A stretch of DNA of 64,000 nt, from NCBI RefSeq assembly GCF_016906535.1, contig NC_057373.1:1054001-1118000 (forward strand), given 5' to 3'. Source of the stretch: Rhizoctonia solani. Taxonomy: Eukaryota; Basidiomycota; Agaricomycetes; Cantharellales; Ceratobasidiaceae. How positions within the stretch are numbered: the stretch's first letter is position 1; the number at the start of each line of letters is the position of its first letter. Below are positions 11,034 to 23,353 of the stretch, piece after piece. The position numbers were made by a program, and so were the translations under genes. The notes beneath the pieces were generated by a model, which saw only the letters and a program-made list of their open reading frames with translations, ran no database searches and was not told the DNA's origin.

Positions 11034-14000
11034 ATGGCTGAGCAACTCCCCCCGGGCTGGGTATCGCAATGGTACGCGTCAAATGACATTGTACGTACTA
11101 TCGCGACTTATTAATTCAATCCAGGGACGAAACCTACCAACGGCCGCTTTACATTCGTCAGTATGACGCGACTTGACTACTTTTATTTACTTACAGCCAA
11201 TCCAATTCACAGAGACTGAAACTGGACACACACAATGGGAGCCACCAGCGGAAGTTGCATCGCACATGCAGCAAGGCCTACATGACTCCCAAGCTGCCCC
11301 CGCCGCCCATCATTCCAAACGCCGGCAATATGCTGCTGGTCAGTCTCAAGCGTACTCGGGTGCAGCAGATTTGCCACCTATGCAAGTGCCAAACTATCCC
11401 GATCCATCGGCTGCTACAGGTCCAGCTCTCTTTACCCCTGGACTCGACCAATCACAAATGCAAGCCCAAGCCCAGCAGTACTATGGCCAACCTGCGCCAG
11501 GTCCAGTCCCGCCCGCATATGGTCAACCTCAGCCAGCATACGGTCAGCAAATGAACCAAATGGCGGACCAATTCGCACAGATGGGCATGGGCGGGCAAAA
11601 GGGTGTAAGTATTATAGACAAAGTAAGAATGAAGTTGCTGAAATTCGGGTCAGCATGCACTCCATACAGTCAATCTCATTGGTACCTATCTCGACCCCCA
11701 AGAGCTTTCATATCCACCGCCCGAGATTCGGCTTCCGCCTGGCGCATGCATCTCTCAGTCACCTCTCGCCAATGCTGACCCCTCCTACATGCGCTGCACT
11801 GTGAATGCTATTCCCACCACCAACGCGCTTTTGAACAAGTCCAAACTTCCCCTTGCTCTAGTTCTTGCCCCGAATCGTTCCGTTCGCGCGACAGACAATG
11901 ATCCTGAAGTACCGGTGATAACCGATACAGTTATCGCCCGCTGCCGTCGATGCCGCACATACATCAACCCCTATGTACAGTTTATCGACGGTGGCAATCG
12001 TTGGAAGTGTTGCATGTGCTCCATGAGCAACGAAGTTCCCCAACTATTTGACTGGGACCAAGCTCGTAATCAACCCGCCGATCGATGGGCCCGTGCCGAA
12101 CTAAATCATGCTGTCGTCGAGTTCATTGCTCCAACCGAATACATGGTCCGACCGCCTCAACCACCTGTGTACACGTTCTTAATCGATGTGTCACACAGTG
12201 CAGTACAATCTGGGATGGTAGCAACAGCAGCTCGTGCAATCTTAGAGTCATTAGATAGGATACCAAATGCAGATGACCGGACCAAGGTCGCAATTATTGG
12301 ATTCGATGTAGCACTCCATTTCTTCAGCGTTGTGGTAAGTCTACACTACATATCGAAGAACTTTTGATTGATGATATGCACTAAAGCCCGATTCGACTGA
12401 CGTTACAATGCTGGTTGTCTCCGATTTGGAAGACGTCTTCCTGCCCAAGCCAACTGACTTGCTTATTAATTTGAAGGAGGCTCGGGCTGGTATTGAGGCG
12501 CTTCTCGGCCGCCTCAACGATATGTTCCAGGACTCGCATGCCATTGGAAGCGCGATGGGTCCAGCTCTCCAAGCCGCTTACAAGCTTATAGTGAGTACTA
12601 CTACGCGGGCACCAGTACATTGATTAACGGCGTGGATGTTCAGCATACTATTGGTGGAAAGATCATGGTGTTGTCTTCCACTTTACCTACTCTGGGCGAA
12701 GGTGCTCTCAAGCCCCGTGAAGATCCTAAGTTATTGGGAACCGCGAAGGTTTGTAAATATTTCTCTACAAGTTAAAATTCCTGACACAGAGAATGACAGG
12801 AATCGAGTCTACTTCAACCAGCATCACCGTTCTACAAGACCTTTGCGATTGATTGCTCGCGTGCCCAAATTTCAGTTGATATGTTCTTGTTCAGCAATGC
12901 ATACACTGACGTTGCATCTTTGAGTAAGTACACAAATGAACCCTAGAGTTCGGATTCTAACTGCTTCGCATGTAGGCTGCTTGCCTCACTATACGTCTGG
13001 TCAAACCTTTTTCTACCCGGCTTTCAATGCCAGTCGGGCTGAGGACGCACTAAAGTTTGCTCATGAGTTTGGGGAAGTGCTTGGTAGCCCGATTGGCTTA
13101 GAGGCCGTCATGCGCGTTCGCGCATCTCGAGGTAAGACTCCGCACGTTCACCTTACCTCTCGAGCTGACTTGGGGTATATACAGGTCTCCGTATGTCACA
13201 ATTCTACGGAAACTTCTTCGTACGCTCGACGGATTTGCTCGCTCTTCCGGCTGTCCCTCTTGACCAATCGTACGCAATTGAGGTCCAAATAGAAGAAAAT
13301 ATTACCGCACCATTTGTAGTTTTGCAGACTGCAGTCTTACATACAACATCATTCGGTAGGCGTGATTTTATCAACTTTTTTCGTTAAGATTCGCTTACAC
13401 GCCAAAGGCGAGCGCCGTATTCGTGTCGTTACCCTCGCTCTCCCCACAACATCTAATGTATCCGAGTTGTACGCGTCAGCCGACCAGATTGCGATTGCTA
13501 CCTACCTTGCCAACAAGGCAGTTGAGCGATCTCTGTCTTCGAAATTAGAAGATGCTCGTGACGCAGTAACGAACAAACTTGTTGACATTCTAGGTACATA
13601 TAAGAGTACAATGACTGCAGCGGGAAGTGGCGCGAGTGCCCAGCTTTCCGTGTCTGAGAATCTCAAGTTCTTGCCAATGTTGTGTCTGGGATTGTTGAAG
13701 CATGTGAGTGGTACTTTCAAAGTATATTCCTTCTTGCTAAATAGCTCATACAGGTCGGTTTGAGACAAAGTGCCCAGATTCCACCCGATCTACGTGCGTA
13801 TGCTCAAGCGTTATTGACAACGCTTCCGTCTCAGCAATTAATGGCATATATCCACCCATCGTTTTATGCACTACACAATATGAGTCCCGAGGTAATCATC
13901 GAGCCCCTTGTTCTAAAAGCTCGAAGACTTATTCATGTTTTGTAGTGCGGGACAGTAGGCGAGCAAGGGATTATCATGCCTCCTGCCATGAGCCTCACTA

Positions 14001-14447
14001 GCGAGCGTTTCGAGCGACACGGTCTCTACTTGATCGAGGACGGCCAGAACATGTTCCTCTGGGTCGGCCGCGATGCAGTGCCTCAGCTCGTCATGGACGT
14101 ATTCGACCTGCCTAACTACGAAGCCCTACGAGGCGGCAAGGTTCGTCGAGGCCATTACCACCGCATGCAAGGATGTTTGCTGACCTGTTCATGGGATTTG
14201 CCAGCAAACCCTGCCGACACTGGACAACGAGTTCTCTCAGCGGATCAACGCCGTGGTCGCCAAGACTCGTGTGCTTAGACGGGGACCGTACTGGCCGCAC
14301 CTATACGTGGTGAAGGAGGATGGAGAGCCTGCGCTGAGGATGTGGGCACTGAGCATGTTGATCCAAGACCGCATGGACCAGACTCCGAGCTACGCTCAGT
14401 ACATATCTTCAGTCAAGGATAAGGTCAGTTATAATCTGTATTTGTAG
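11034..14447 (+). CDS. SEC24: COPII coat cargo adaptor SEC24 with N-terminal WW domain, copy A
   Basis: COPII inner-coat subunit that selects cargo at ER exit sites with SEC23. It begins [13 protein letters not shown], and after splicing gives [11 protein letters not shown] and TGHTQWEPP: a complete WW domain at residues about 5-35. Then a Pro/Gln/Ala linker, the zinc finger ([11 protein letters not shown] ... [12 protein letters not shown]), the trunk ([14 protein letters not shown]), beta-sandwich ([12 protein letters not shown]), helical domain ([13 protein letters not shown]) and gelsolin domain ([19 protein letters not shown]). About a dozen introns; no frame lesion found. The end, SVKDK, reads into a stop at 14445. 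The 3' tract 13943..14425 is almost identical to copy B. Confidence 0.92.
13943..14425. repeat. Inverted repeat arm A, SEC24 3' conversion tract
   Basis: 483 bases that match 17671..18153 in inverse orientation with no gaps and, by my hand count, 13 differences (about 97%). The stretch from about 14172 to 14410 shows none. It includes an intron of about 64 nt and the gelsolin-domain exons. Flanking exons are clearly more divergent. Confidence 0.85.
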
Positions 14448-14801
14448 CTGGTGTCACGCTGAGGTTGGAATCTAGGTCAATGGAACCAATTACTAGCAAA
14501 ATAGACTGAGGGATAGTTGGACTGATGTAGCGATATATATGGTAGTTTGACTTGAAAAACATGTTGTATAATTCTTCCTTCAAAGTTGAGCTAGCGTACA
14601 ACCTGGGTATAGAATAACAAGTCTACGTTGGATCCAGAGTCTGCATATGTGGTTTTAAAGTTAGGATGACCAATTCCAGCGCTTATTTGAAAGATGATGA
14701 TGTTGGTGTTCGCTGTGCGCGTCAATTGTTTCACCCCACCACCTGCCTTAATCCAGACTGAGCTACTCAGTGCCAGCAGGGAGGAGAGCGAATCAGCTAA
14801 A
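14448..14801. other. Intergenic between SEC24-A and ELYS-like gene
   Basis: 354 A+T-rich bases carrying the SEC24-A 3' UTR and the promoter of the ELYS-like gene. No coding signal and no recognised motif. Confidence 0.35.
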
Positions 14802-17419
14802 ATGGATTATGTGAGCAGTATACCTTGCGTTATAACTCTTAACTCGATATTAAATATGCATGTATAGGACCAAGAGTTTTTTGGGATGTTCGACTTGTCT
14901 CCTCAAGGATTTCCCTGGACCAATCCCCAACGGGAGATCATCATTCGTCGAAGAGAGGATGAGATGAATGGCGACTTGTTCTTCGATGAGTTATTGAAAC
15001 TTGCTGGCATCGATGCGCACACTGTATATCCCCCACGCGATGTCCGACCTTCCATCGTCTTGTCGACTCGATTCTTAATACTTCATGGGACGACTTCCAA
15101 CAGTCATGTCTCATTTACTACCTACTCAGACACTGGAACGATGGCAGGGAGAAACCATTCGCGCAGAGCAAGCAGCTCCCTCCACAGTTTGTGTTTGTTT
15201 CAGACGCGTATTATTTACTGGACGTGGGCCGGGCTGAGGTGCGTATTTTGGTATCATGCCATGAGGTTTACGCTGAATGAATGTACAGGAGGCTGTTCCC
15301 TACCTGTGTGATAGCCGAGTTCTGCATGAATTTACAAGCAAGATAATGTTGACGCTCTCGTCTATTCCGGAGCCATCAGTAGCGTCCCGGTGCTTGCTGC
15401 GCTTTGTTCGCGTTGCCAAACCCACACTTGCTAGCCAGGATGACCTCGACATATATGTCAACGCTCTCTGTTATTCCAGCATCACAGACGCTTGGCTGTA
15501 TCAGAGGTCCCTTCAGGAAGGTCCTGAACGGGAACGCTACATTCATAGGATAGTTGCTTTCTGCTTCCATCGTGAGTCCGAATAGAGTGCTCTGTTCATT
15601 ACTTGTTGACTTTTTTTTTTTAGCCAAGCCTCGCCCAGAACCTTTGAAAACGTTACTCAGTTTTCCTTTTACGATTTATGAGGATCGTATAGTGAAAGCG
15701 ATGGCTCTAGCCCCTCCTGAAACTCTTTCAGACGCATCGGTCGCTATTTTCCAAAACATGATTCACGTCCGACTCATTCATTCAGGTCACTACAGCGAAG
15801 CAATTCAACTGGATCGTCAGTTCGCCAATGCGGGAACAGCCACTGGACCAGCGGTCAAAGAGGCCGCAGCTCGTCGGAAAGAAACACTGGAGGAGCTCAT
15901 GGGAGTCATACCTGTGGTGCAGCGCCGTGTCTTGGAGATGGGCATCGAGGAGCAAGAGGCAGAGGCTCGGAAGGGTAAAGGTCCACTCATTCACGGCTAC
16001 GCCAATGGACAAACTAATACCGACCTGGCGATGTCGTGGGAGCACATTAACGGTTCAAGTTCGATGATAATAGACCCCGTGACGCAATCGCCCCCTCGTA
16101 ACCAATCTACCCAGCCGTTGGCAGTTTCTATGACTCCTCTAACAGCTTCAGCTGCCTTCCGCCAAGCTGGTTCGAATGCAGCCGTTCTAAAAGCATTTGT
16201 CCATACTTCGCGCCTTGAGGGATCCCCTTACGCTAAATCTGGAAGCTCAACACCTCTGGCATCCATGAATTTCAATGCTACAAATTCGAGTGCTCGCAGT
16301 CCCTTCGCCCGTGCCATGTCATCTCAGAGGCATGGTTCTCAAGCTGCTGGAAGCCCTACACCGTCCCGTTTCGCTCGGGCATCATTTGGCTCTTACCAGG
16401 CTCGCAGCACTACTTCGACTCCCGTATCCACGCTGAATCCAACTACCACACCAGGAGCCAAACCAATCACACGCCCTGCCTTCAACATTTCCAGTGGTTC
16501 TGCGGGGAAGATATCTGCATCGCGGTCACTGGCGATGCCTGTCACAGAAAACACCCCTTCGAAGCCCTTTGTCAACCCATTGTCCAGCGCAACAGTCAAT
16601 GGCTCTGGTCCGTCCGCACGGCGCGTTACACCAATCAAACGCCCCTTCTCTAGTTCAGGAGGGCCTGGCGATCGGTCTATGTCTACCTCAGCATATGATG
16701 AGAATATTCGCAGTTGGAATGGCATTCCTGTTCCTGAACAACAAGACATTGACATGGATTACGACGATGGGCTTGATGAAGATTTTATTGTTCAACCAGC
16801 ATATTCTCGGCCCCGATACAATCCTCCAGAAGACGTGTCTGAGCATGAAATTGAGCATGAAGAACACGTGGAAGAACACGTAGAAGAACACGAGCAAAAT
16901 CAAGATCCTGGTCAAGAGACAGAGCAGGAGGAAGAAGATCATGAAGAGGAGCAAGAACAAGAGCAAGAGCCTGAACCTGAACCTGAACTAGAGCAGAGCC
17001 TAGACCCTGTCCGCTCGTTACGAAATACCTCCCGGAAACATAAGGATGCGCCCTCTGTTTCGAGAACATCATCGGATGCTCACCTACCTGGCGCCTTCCC
17101 GAATTCACCTCGGATGCCGCGCTCGAGCCTCGCCCCTGTTGAGGAACAGGAGTCTCCGAAAAAACCCGCTGCTCGCCGCTCCACGCGACGTGTTTCGCGT
17201 GCAAATAGCATTGCTGCGACGGACGATGGAGAGGATGAACCAAAACCCAGACGGTCAAGTCGGCTTTCTCATGTTCCCGAATCGTCTCCGCCCCCGCAAT
17301 CTCCTCCCCGCACTACAAAACCATCTTCGCGTAAATCAAAATCTGGAACAACGAAATCTTCAACCACCACTAGAGTAAAGACTAGGCGCCAAACAGAGGT
17401 CATCCCGGAAGAGGCGTAA
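14802..17419 (+). CDS. ELYS-like nuclear pore/chromatin protein
   Basis: ELYS-domain protein, linked in other organisms to the Nup107-160 (Y) complex at the nuclear rim. A nine-base first exon (MDY) joins at 14868 to DQEFFGMFDLSPQGFPW. The ELYS domain follows: FFDELLKLAGIDAHT, VYPPRDV, LVDSILNTSWDDFQQ, CLIYYLLRHWNDG, then ITDAWLYQRSL and HSGHYSEAIQLDRQF. The second half is disordered, with Ser/Pro/Thr regions, a strongly acidic Glu/Gln/His segment (about residues 430-480 of the last exon) and RSTRR/KPRRSSR patches. One frame break at 15041..15048 separates VYPPRDV from FHRLVDSI. Introns at 15239 and 15572 are in frame. Confidence 0.8.
16845..16995 (+). repeat. Low-complexity Glu/Gln/His codon repeat in ELYS-like gene
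   Basis: Short tandem GAG/GAA/CAA/CAC codons encode EEHVEEHVEEHEQ, then EQEQEQEPEPEPELEQ. It is a microsatellite-like, in-frame acidic region likely to vary in length between strains. Confidence 0.7.
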
Positions 17420-17660
17420 CAGCGATTCACCCGAACCTGTCAAAGCTGCAGTACTTTGCTATTAAATACTTGTTGTTTTGTTTCTTTGTTTCTACTTAAT
17501 CCATATCCATTCATCAGGTATTTTCTAATCAAACCAATACATTGATATAAGATCTACGTGCCAGCACTATCTAGTGGCTTTTGCTGTCCTACTCAACCAT
17601 AGCTGGTACCGTTAACCTGAATGAATATTTTAGCCAATAGCAACGAATGGTATAATCAAG

Positions 17661-20600
17661 TTAAATACTAACCTTATCCTTAACTGCAGATATGTACTGA
17701 GCGTAGCTCGGAGTCTGGTCCATGCGGTCTTGGATCAACATGCTCAGTGCCCACATCCTCAGCGCAGGCTCTCCATCCTCCTTCACCACGTATAGGTGCG
17801 GCCAGTACGGTCCCCGTCTAAGCACACGAGTCTTGGCGACCACGGCGTTGATCCGCTGAGAGAACTCGTTGTCCAGTGTCGGCAGGGTTTGCTGGCAAAT
17901 CCCATGAACAGGTCAGCAAACATCATTGCATACGATGGCAATGGCCTCGACGAACCTTGCCGCCTCGTAGGGCTTCGTAGTTAGACAGGTCGAAGACGTC
18001 CATGACGAGCTGAGGCACTGCATCGCGACCGACCCAGAGGAACATGTTCTGACCATCTTCGATCAAGTAGAGACCGTGTCGCTCGAAACGCTCGCTAGTG
18101 AGGCTCATGGCAGGAGGCATGATAATCCCTTGCTCGCCTACCGTCCCGCACTATGAGGCTTGTCAGTTTCTACCTTGAACCTTTTTTCATGTACTGACCT
18201 CGGGCGGCATGTTATGCAAGGAGCGGAACATAGGGTGGATATATGGAATCAACTGCTGTGGCGGCAGTGTTGTCAAGAGCACCTGTGCGTATGCGCGCAA
18301 GTCAGGGGGAATCTGAGAACTGTGTCTGAGGCCAACCTAGACGGGGGGTTAGCATTAAACTCCCGAGGCTTTGCGCACAAATAGCAAGAAGCAAGCAACC
18401 CACATGTTTCAGCAATCCAAGACACAACATTGGCAAGAACTTGAGATTCTCAGCCACAGCGAGTTGCGCACTCGCTCCGCTCCCGGCAGAAGTCATCATG
18501 CTCTTGTATGTACCAAGAATATCAACGAGTTTGTTCGTCACAGCATCGCGGGCATCTTCGAGTTTGGAGGACACCCCACGTTCAACCGCTTTATGAGCAA
18601 GGTAGGTAGCGATAGCAACTTGGTCCGCTGACGCATACAACTCGGATGCGTTTGATGTAGTTGGAAGTGCAAGAGTCACAACGCGAACTCTTCGCTCCCC
18701 TGCATACCGTGGTAAGGATAACCTGGCTGTATTCTTGACTTTCTATACGTACCAAATGAAGTGGTATATAGAATACCAGCCTGCATGACCACGAATGGCG
18801 TAGTAAGGTTTTCTTCGATCTGGACTTCGACTGTATAGCTTTGGTCCATCGGAATGGCTGGAAAAGCCAAAAGGTCGGTAGAACGCACGAAAAAGTTGCC
18901 ATGGAACTGCGACATCCGCAAACCTGCCAATATTAGAGTATAAAACACCACCCCCAAATCGTGCAAGCTTATTCACATACCACGAGATGCCCGGATGCGC
19001 ACCAGGCCCTCTAAGCCAATCGGATTTCCAATAACTTGGCCGAATTCATGAGCAAATTTAATCGCGTCTTCAGCCCTGCTTGCATTGAATGCAGGATAAA
19101 AGTATGTTGACCAGAAGTATAGTGAGGGAGTGCACCTAAGGAGCCCCGGCCATTAGATTCACGATTATCGTTGGTCACGGCATACTCACTAAGGGAAGCA
19201 ACATCCGTATACGATGCGCTAAACAAGAACATATCGACGGAGATATTGGCTCGAGAACAATCGATGGAAAAGCTCTTGTAGAATGCCGAGGCTGGCTGAA
19301 GCAGAGTAGACTCCTACACAGACTGTCGTTGAAGGCGCGCATACATTCGATGGTTATCTTCACTTACCCTGGCCGTTCCCAAAAGTTTTGGATCCTCTCG
19401 AGGTTTCAGAGCACCTTCTCCAGCGTTGGAAGTGATGAGGACATGACAACCACCTTTCCCCCGATAACGTGCTACATAAACGAGCTAGACGTTAGGTTAT
19501 AATAAAACATGCTGTATTATCAAACGAACAATAAGTTTATATGCCGCTTGCAATGCAGGTCCCAATGCACTACCGATTGCGTGTGAATCTTGGAACATGT
19601 CATTGAGCTTTCCGAGTAAAGCTTCAATTCCGGCTCGTGCCTCGGTGAGGTTGACCAGAAGGTCTGTCGGTTTGGGTAAAAACACATCTTCCAAGTCAGA
19701 TACAACCAATTGGGTGATATCGGTGGATTCGGGCTAAAAACAGGTTAGAGATAAAGAAATAAAATCCAAAAGAGGCCAATACATACCACAACGCTGAAAA
19801 AGTGCAACGAGGAATCGAATCCAATGAACGCAACCTTGGTCCTATCATCTGCATTAGGTATCCTATCCAGTGACTCGAGTATCGCTCTTGCTGCTGTCGC
19901 CACCATCCCTGACTGAACCGCGCTGTGAGAGACGTCGATCAGAAACGTGTACACAGGCGGTGCAGGAGGGCGGACCATATACTCGGTCGGAGCAATAAAC
20001 TCAACAACCGAATGGTTCAATTCATAACGTGTCCAACGATCGGCCGGTTGATTGCGCGCCTGGTCCCAGTCGAACATCTGGGTACATCATTGCTCATAGA
20101 ACACATGCAACATTTCCAGCGGTTACCCCATCGATGAACTGCACGTAGGGGTTGATGTATGTACGGCACCGGCGACACCGTGCAATGACAGTATCAGTCC
20201 ACCACTGGCACTTCAGCGTCGTTGTCCGATTCGCGAACGGAGCGGAAGGGGGAAAGTATTAAGGCGAGCGGCAATTTTGTTTTGGTGAGCAGTGCATTGG
20301 TTGCTGGCATTGCGCCTACTGTACATCGCATATACGATGGATCAGCGTTGGAAGCTGGCGACGGATTGATAGCAGCATTAGGAGGGAGTCTGATTTCGGG
20401 GGGAGGCGCTAGAAGTTCTTGGGGATCCAAATATGCTCCAATTAGGTTTGTTGTGTGAACTCCATACTATGGTTGCATGAGTTAAAATATAAGATTCTCC
20501 CCAACCATCAGCTCACAGTTTGGTGCCCTCCCATGCCCATCTGAGCAAATTGATTCGCCATCTGGTTCACCTGCTGAGTGTATTGTTGAGGCGGCGGCTG

Positions 20601-21108
20601 GCCATATGCTTGAGGCGCTCCCGGTCCTCCATAGCCTTGGTCTTGTCCATAGTATGGGGGCTGTTGTGTCTGCTCGAGACCAGGGGTGAAGAGAGCCGGA
20701 CCAGGACCACTCCAGTGTTTGGATCACCATAACTTTGGGGCTGAACAGGTGGCAGGTCGGCTGCACCAGAGTATGCTTGAGACTGACCAGCAGCGTATTG
20801 GCGACGCTTGGAAGAGGCTGTTGTTGGAGGGGCTTGTTGATACTCTTCCACGGAAGGCTGGTGTTGTTCAGCATCTACAATCGGGGGCTCCCATTGGGTA
20901 TGCCCAGTTGCAGGCTCTATATCCATAAACTCGTGTCAATAAGTTTGTAAATGCAATAAGTTAGCGGTATGAACTCACGAATAAACAGCGGTCGTTGATA
21001 CGTTTCATCCCTGTAAATTTATGTACAAGTTTTTATCCGTTTCCTCACACGATCGAGTCTTACATACCATTGAGAAATCCATCCTGGAGGCAACTGTTGG
21101 TCGGCCAT
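17661..21108 (-). CDS. SEC24: SEC24 with N-terminal WW domain, copy B (frame-broken, possible pseudogene)
   Basis: Paralogue of copy A with the same domain order and intron positions. It starts [14 protein letters not shown], with the WW domain completed by [11 protein letters not shown] and TGHTQWEPP. Unlike copy A it shows at least six single-base frame breaks against its own homology: losses near 20706..20713, 20126..20129, 20080..20082, 19419..19421 and 19107, and an extra base near 20197..20201. Three of them hit the zinc-finger region, so a simple translation loses one CxxC pair. No substitution-type nonsense codon was seen. The 3' tract 17671..18153 matches copy A. It is either decaying or affected by consensus errors. 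Confidence 0.8.
17671..18153. repeat. Inverted repeat arm B, SEC24 3' conversion tract
   Basis: Partner of 13943..14425; the arms are separated by about 3.2 kb holding the ELYS-like gene. Same length, no gaps. The converted part begins at the last bases of an intron (tagtgcggg) and ends just after the last conserved codon. Confidence 0.85.
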
Positions 21109-21501
21109 GAGTGGGACTGAAACAGAGGCTACGTGTCACTATGATGGTTCAGTTCAACCACGGCTACGGCTCGGCGCTATGATCCTGCTGAAAGAATCTA
21201 GGACAAACGCTGGGTGATTTGCTCGAGAGTAGGTCTCGACGTGGTCCGATAATAGCGCTAGAATAAGCGATGTGCTCGATTCTGACCTACGTGGGGTGTG
21301 GCCAGCACGTGGAATTTGTAACAGCTTGGCAATAAATTGACCGACTCAAAAATGACTGGTCATTCATAAATGTGCTGGGAGATTGTTGTCTACAGGGTGA
21401 TAAAGGCACAAAATACTAATGACCAAGAACAAAACGTAATCATCTATCAAACATACACGCAGCAATAGGAACAGTTCGAAAAGGCTATGCATTCGGCAAA
21501 A
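21109..21501. other. Intergenic, SEC24-B promoter side
   Basis: About 390 bases between the SEC24-B start and the stop of the transporter gene. It contains one CACGTG core (21306..21311). No coding signal otherwise. Confidence 0.35.
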
Positions 21502-22895
21502 TTACTTTCCGCCCGTAGTCTTGAAGGCAACCAAACCTCCAAGGGCAATAGAGTAGCCTACGAATATATTAATAAAGAGACATGACAATGCAAATAGAAG
21601 GCTCACCGAAAACCTGCAATGGTGTAATTTCATTACCGAATAGTAGTACCGAGCCCGAAATCAGAAGGATATCCTAGAAAATGCATGAGATTTGGTCCCT
21701 TCATATAATATGGAGGGCCATACCTTAAAGACACCAGCAAGGGTGAGTACGAGACCACTTCCTACACCAATCAAGAAAACGGCGGCCACATTGAGCAGGA
21801 AAGCGACAGCAGCATTGGAGAAAAGAATAAGGGGGCCAAGCTCCGCAAGGTGGTAGAAAGGTTCCAATCCTTCGGTAAAGGGAAGAATGAGTAAATTGAT
21901 AGCTGCGCAGACCTAGTGACAACTTCCAGTTAAATTAATTCCGTCGTGATAACAAAGAAACACATACCGGAGCATAATAATGCAACGAAACGAGCGGGTC
22001 CATTTTCATTCCATGAAGCAGCAGCTGGATCATTACCAAGCGAGAAGCCTCAAACTAGGGACGGCTATCAATACTGATAACAAGTACATGGACATAGAAA
22101 CGTACCACAACGGCAAGCGCTTGGATGCTAAAGCCGAACATATCGAATTTGAGTTCTCCGTAGCTTGCAAGCGAGACACCTCCAGAAATCATGCAGACGA
22201 TTGCAACCAAGCGGCGATTGGGCTCTTGGATGCGGAAGGCGAACGAAATCAGAAGAATGGCTACAGGGGTGAACGCCTAAAGAATTAGAAGCGTTAATAT
22301 CCAGTCAATATAGAATCAGGCGCAGAATAAACAAATTTTGTTTCCGTACCTTAAGCATTTGAATATATGAGACGCTAAGGTAGAGGTAGGCTTTATTGCT
22401 CATAATCAAACTACCGCTAAACAACAGTCCGATGGGTAGGATGGCACGGAGAAAAACATCACGGGACATGCTGACGTCCTTGGCGCCGTCCAGAAGGTTC
22501 GTTGTGCGCTGCAACACACGTGTGCCGATCGCCTGGAATGCAAAATATAAGTGATATGATCACAATAAAGGGATGAAAGTTGCCTACCGCAAAAAATAGA
22601 TGAAAGGTGACCAAAAACACGGGATACTTGAAGTTGAGAGTATTATACAAGTAGTTGTTGTACATAATCACCGAGGAACTCAGGACGATCCATATCGGAA
22701 TAATTGTAGTGGCAGAGAGCTAATATGCCAATTAGCCACGCTCGGTAAAAACACAGGGATTTTACCGACCTTGGGCTTGGACTTGGTTGTGATGACTTCG
22801 GCAGGTTTATCGCTCTCGGGGACGAGAGGGTGCACGACTTGATCGATTTTCTCCATCACTGGCACAGTGGCACCGGCGTCCTTATCAGAAGACAT
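21502..22895 (-). CDS. TPT-family (triose-phosphate/nucleotide-sugar type) transporter
   Basis: Multi-pass membrane transporter of the drug/metabolite superfamily, TPT (SLC35E-like) group; Golgi or ER location is usual. After a soluble N-terminus ([16 protein letters not shown]) come helices including [33 protein letters not shown] text ([14 protein letters not shown]), [51 protein letters not shown], and later [37 protein letters not shown] and [18 protein letters not shown] at the end. [20 protein letters not shown] is the family signature. At least six introns. The substrate cannot be told from sequence. Confidence 0.88.
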
Positions 22896-23353
22896 GCTGG
22901 GCGAGTGTGTGTAGTGTCGTATATGTGGTTTGCGTATTGTATCAATCAATAGCAGGCTGCCATGCGCACGCGCTTGTTAGCTCTAATCGGGATGAAAAAG
23001 AGGTTTTGCGTACGAGTGTCGGGGGCACGGAGCCTAATAAAAAGAGTGCGGTTACGAAAGCTTGCGGAAGCTATTGACAGTCAGAGTGGACCGAGAGAAG
23101 CCAAACGTAAACACGAGGACAGGTATCTCAAATCAAGGACGAACCGAGAATGTGCAGGAGGGAGTAGATTGCACTCTCTCAAAGGGGAGGTTAGGTTATC
23201 TTATACTGGTTGCTCTTGGGCACGAATCTTTGGGGTCGAGACCCTTTATTTGATTAGTCAGCGGACTCTGATAAGTTTATTTCATCATCATCGCCCCAGT
23301 AATACATTGTAATTATTCTATGCCAGGTAAGTGCTCCAGCGCCGTGCCTGAAA
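22896..23353. other. Intergenic, transporter promoter and AIM6 3' region
   Basis: About 460 bases. Open frames here are short and unlike any protein I know. No element recognised. Confidence 0.35.

Noticed and set aside
16688..16966. Leu/Phe-rich minus-strand frame that looks like a membrane protein
   Set aside because: It is the antisense of the Glu/Gln/His repeat of the ELYS-like gene; hydrophobicity is a codon artefact.
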